From Ardenticatenaceae bacterium (GTDB lineage Bacteria > Chloroflexota > Anaerolineae > Promineifilales > Promineifilaceae): 32,869 nucleotides of DNA. Made by a program: the position numbers and the translations under genes. The DNA lies in NCBI GenBank assembly GCA_030065875.1, contig JASJCR010000099.1:1-32869 (forward strand), written 5' to 3'. Shown here in pieces: positions 32,101 through 32,869 of the stretch; positions within the stretch are counted from its first letter, which is position 1, and each line of letters starts with the position of its first letter. Under the pieces are notes generated by a model. The model saw only the letters and a list, made by a program, of their open reading frames with translations, did not search any database and had not been told where the DNA came from.

Positions 32101-32464
32101 GAGAGAAGGTGCCGGTCAACCCGGGGTGGGAGCGAGAGGAGTATACGCCCGGGGTATCACCGGATCCGCCGTTATAATCTCCAACGTAGGCCACCACATC
32201 GCTCAGACTTGTGCCATTATCGTTACAAAACTGCGCCCCGATGTGAAACGCTTCCGGCGCGTAGGTGGCCGGTGTCTCCACATTGGAATCGACGATCAGG
32301 TTATAGGCGGTAAAGGGTTCAATGCGTAAACCGCCGTTGGGGTTGGCCGCCTGGGCCGTATTGGAAGTTAAAAACGGGGTGACCATCAAGATTAACAGGA
32401 TGGAAATCCCTACAAAAATATCCCTGATTCGGGATAAAGTTGGACGTGAAGACTTGGTAAGCAT
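26156..32464 (-). CDS. Giant multi-domain surface protein (SdrD-B repeats, DUF11-like domains, GEVED domain)
   Basis: A 2102-residue exported protein. Signal peptide 1-40 (cleavage near TAQAA); a unique N-terminal region 41-380; a DUF11-like domain about 381-540; SdrD-B/Cna-B-like domain 1 at 541-665; a second, interrupted DUF11-like domain about 666-977; further B-type domains starting near 978, 1138, 1257, 1379, 1493 and 1627, and a degenerate one near 1751. A GEVED domain follows (1889-2053: DYGDLPDSYST ... GEVEDYIF), then a C-terminal transmembrane anchor (2074-2094) with GRRLFPMRP after it. There is no LPXTG. B domains show the IGDTVWxDxNGDGTQ calcium-binding-type start and YLFDxLPxGDY core. 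Paired CATCD motifs (1226-1230 and 1349-1353) may form disulfides. Such proteins form rigid adhesive or sheath-like surface structures. ATG 32464 has only a weak upstream AGAGAGA. It is flanked by an inverted repeat. Confidence 0.88.
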   Translation of the reverse strand: MLTKSSRPTLSRIRDIFVGISILLILMVTPFLTSNTAQAANPNGGLRIEPFTAYNLIVDSNVETPATYAPEAFHIGAQFCNDNGTSLSDVVAYVGDYNGGSGDTPGVYSSRSHPGLTGTFSLTHLGGSVGTADAVRYIGDLAAGECRVQYWLVGYPRLDDNGNSVTLGIKPDDDLWLNYDLWATANNGALTAETTRRVTMRNEISAMANKIWPNTSSKVPNEFLQVVNDLGWSNPNVESNGPAYPGQTLVMEGIWYDLGNVRFGFDNNGDLQPDYNAWLQPIGDGDIYDPGCFRLVRTDAIVVVKLNDGTFDVRTAVDQLYFEDLPPNNTGAVGLVYYTFAALDGTCRGVLTPYQEVASGFDNEKFNGDYGTSIAPLESRDPDVSFDKEVDQTIIPAVPGLPSTLAYTLTFTNTGPVAIGDPTLGIPLVVQDSIPAGTTYVANSAAAGNVLPAGVTAYNILYSTDNGQTWSATQPAAASVTDLQWWLDAPLASGAGGTVTFDVTVPSSYPDPTVPNTGGLSFGNAATFLEDDTVTLVPGSNSIGDTVWEDDGGTSGILANGVQDGDEAGIPNVTVTLYYDANGDGALDSGDVLLATQSTNGSGNYLFDNLPDGSYLTVVDDSDTDLTTGRVGWIHTTPLVSASTDLGVGVGTPVADLDNDFGFAPALTGDKALQGTSPIYEGQEVNYTLTVNNTLPGNSSGQPASCEYLFWAQAEDADHTGSGNKAWTSPANVFGSSPRDFLFASSDYAKGSNNLIAGDTFVAVDDGGTIVKVEAIFPVYLSQTLVDDYAIGSVFYNTSGSTALGTQTLTTAMLNQYVGLNHTGLIAWDITALRAWAWADFALVDLQLEAQKTSAADAGMLYLDAMGIRITTSNTCGSPDQTMDPVPMTDTYDATKLEFVSADPPVSSSTPGTLTWDNVGPLHAGGSETIVVTFKALEPPGNATTTVTNTMSVTNAFYVNGKPTNSITDSVPVTLEPTGTISGVVWSDLDGSGWASGTFGQGAGEPGIPGITMTLYSCTQAFANNDSCGGTETIFTTVTDNSGQYLFEGLILGDYYRVVSTAPSGSSQTGDPEDDNNNSPGNTGNYGTCGSGGSNAACDNMWLSDGDGSNGFQLGTEVWGGNSDDVTNINFGYENVPAQIYGNVWYDVNGDALQATTDNPFANVTVRLCSDAACTSVVDTTQTDANGDYGFSTSTAGNYYVVVDPSTLPAGASWSQTLDPDESGVCATCDSRTNAITVVLGNVYGSYDFAYTKSGTAEIGDTVYTDWNGDGTQDSEDEGIPGRTVTLYEDFNGDGDLTIGVDPLISTTVTAVDGTYLFSNLPAGDYLVVTTAPAGTIQTGDPDEPGAACATCDNKGASTGLATSGSDLTEDFGYRPYGTGSIGDTVWFDANGDGTQAGVLETGIVSITVSLYVDFNGDGTYVLLDTTETDGSGNYLFDELPAGDYRVVVDTNDTNLPVDAFGNRSVPSTPTSDDVTLTSGQNYLDADFGFVNLGAIGDTVYWDANNNGTQDWNEVGIPNVTVNLTNSSTVTDTDGTVYAPGTYNFSDVTDSSGKYLFDALPPGDYTVTVDSSDPDLGGAAQTADPDRDGENCESTTYPALSACDHATTEPISYGTSYMGADFGYQPTGVVGDFVFFDQDGDGIQDGTELGISGLVVTATLGGTVYTTTTDVDGYYLFQGLTVGSWTIEVEQPANMTATASSVTDLVDNGIGSVGSTSTSVTIDGTGQVTAIGGNSCTDCELNVDFGFEFNGNLSLTGAVCLEGGSNGSCEIGDTPVVTHTVYLYNDSNLLIAQTSTDASGAYTFTNLIPDGYYAVVGTQTPVLSNTSLNTTLANTGANAPGVNGDTDPVTGVTETVASSYQLVTVDGTTAGGDNTVVEVDFSFSSTVNYDYGDLPDSYSTDLNGSPSGPRHVVPGSPSLYLGTAPDTEIDGAPSPNADGDGADEDGVAVAGDWTNGTSGGQLQIDITGGGWLVGWVDFNRDGDFYDSGEMVINQAVSSGQDQNFTFDVPAGTFDGISSRALSARFRLFESEPAFATVAFTGDASAGEVEDYIFPFGPTAVTLLQVESQAPVNSPLWLWLTSVLLLLTTTGILLGRRLFPMRP

Positions 32465-32719
32465 AGCAGATTCTCTCTTTGGTCTCTAAGTTGTTGGCTC
32501 AATAGCAAAGCTATTTCAGCAAAAAACAGGTATCCAATTTGGAAAGCTTTCTTAATAATGAAACTGATTAGACGGTTGATGATGAGGTCATTGATGTGTA
32601 TATAATCAGTAGTAAGAAAACATCGTCGAGAAATCATACAAATTTGCCAGGACCTGCGACAGATGACTTTCGTCCCGATAACGGTTATAAATTGGTTAAC
32701 AAAACGGGTTTGGGTAGGA

Positions 32720-32869
32720 GATGGGTAATGGGTGTTGGGTGATAGGTGCTGGTTATCCAGACCAACTGTCATTCTGAGCGAGCGCAGCGAAGTGAAGATA
32801 TCGTGTGAAAAGTCCGGCAATTTCCGCCGCCTTGCACCGTTCAAAGGGTGGTCTACTCTTCAAGATATC
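32720..32869. repeat. Right arm of the 150-bp inverted repeat
   Basis: Reverse complement of 25945-26094, about 97% identical. The heptad array is on its inner edge and the GATATC-containing end is at the window boundary, so the repeat may continue beyond base 32869. Both arms give nearly the same spurious peptide (MNGARRRKLPDFSHD), confirming duplication. Confidence 0.9.
32721..32755. repeat. Heptad array, ATGGGTG family
   Basis: Five phased 7-mers: ATGGGTA, ATGGGTG, TTGGGTG, ATAGGTG, CTGGTTA. It is the inner edge of the right inverted-repeat arm and mirrors the array at 26061-26102. Confidence 0.85.

Larger units (their letters stand above)
32465..32869. other. Upstream region of the giant gene ending in the right inverted-repeat arm
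   Basis: About 400 bp without a credible gene; an apparent 144-residue reading frame is mostly repeat. Positions 32465-32719 are AT-rich and should contain the promoter of the giant gene, though I cannot place one confidently. The remainder is repeat. Confidence 0.6.

Noticed and set aside
1..32869. tRNA, rRNA, riboswitch or transposase genes
   Set aside because: No cloverleaf, conserved rRNA segment, riboswitch core or transposase motif was recognised on either strand; covariance-model searches could still find small RNAs.

Overview
The window is a 32.9 kb chromosomal stretch of moderate GC. It most resembles an environmental Chloroflexota bacterium (Anaerolineae/Ardenticatenia-like). That placement is an inference from protein flavour: very large SdrD-B/GEVED surface proteins, PTPS-related and GT39-type membrane proteins with long soluble tails, and EF-P with an arginine tip. 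There is no rRNA or other phylogenetic marker to confirm it. No tRNA, rRNA, prophage, transposase or CRISPR array is visible.

Layout: (1) 1-710, a type II toxin-antitoxin pair (Phd/YefM + PIN) behind a perfect palindromic operator. (2) 711-1171, a non-coding block with two repeat-type hairpins. (3) 1172-3543 (-), a geranylgeranyl-reductase-family flavoprotein followed by a site-2 protease with CBS domains. (4) 3760-4218 (+), a Bcp peroxiredoxin ending in a bidirectional terminator. (5) 4256-12495 (-), a tightly packed four-gene envelope operon: GT39-like glycosyltransferase, a secreted LysM/SdrD-B-like protein, its shorter paralogue, and a PTPS-related membrane protein. (6) 12627-16445 (-), ComEC followed by a repeat-domain lipoprotein. 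(7) 16980-18395 (+), an orphan OmpR-type regulator and a Nudix CoA pyrophosphatase. (8) 18403-20811 (-), a two-component system. (9) 21138-22023 (+), a small membrane protein and elongation factor P. (10) 22085-22719 (-), a second toxin-antitoxin pair (RHH + PIN), again with a palindromic operator. (11) 22892-25558 (+), mutS. (12) 25559-26155, a repeat-rich spacer. (13) 26156-32464 (-), a giant 2102-residue surface protein. (14) 32465-32869, an inverted copy of the repeat found in block 12.

The most unusual signal is a system of heptanucleotide repeats. At least ten arrays keep a strict 7-nt period but use different heptad families (ATGGGTG, CTCAGCA, TCCTGAG, TACGARA, GTCTCTS, ATTGGYT, AATRGYC). 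They resemble the short tandemly repeated repetitive (STRR) sequences of filamentous cyanobacteria. They fill gene borders, and several genes end inside them. Two arrays lie in frame within coding sequences: a 105-bp composite of three families in mutS (15 heptads = 35 codons) and a GTCTCTS array in the PTPS-related gene. A facing pair of TACGARA arrays separates the response regulator from its kinase. A second global signal is heavy over-representation of the palindrome CGGCCG, reminiscent of HIP1 in cyanobacteria.

The giant surface-protein gene is bracketed by a ~150-bp inverted repeat of about 97% identity that carries ATGGGTG-type heptads on its inner edges. The arrangement could allow inversion, or could mark how the cassette spread.
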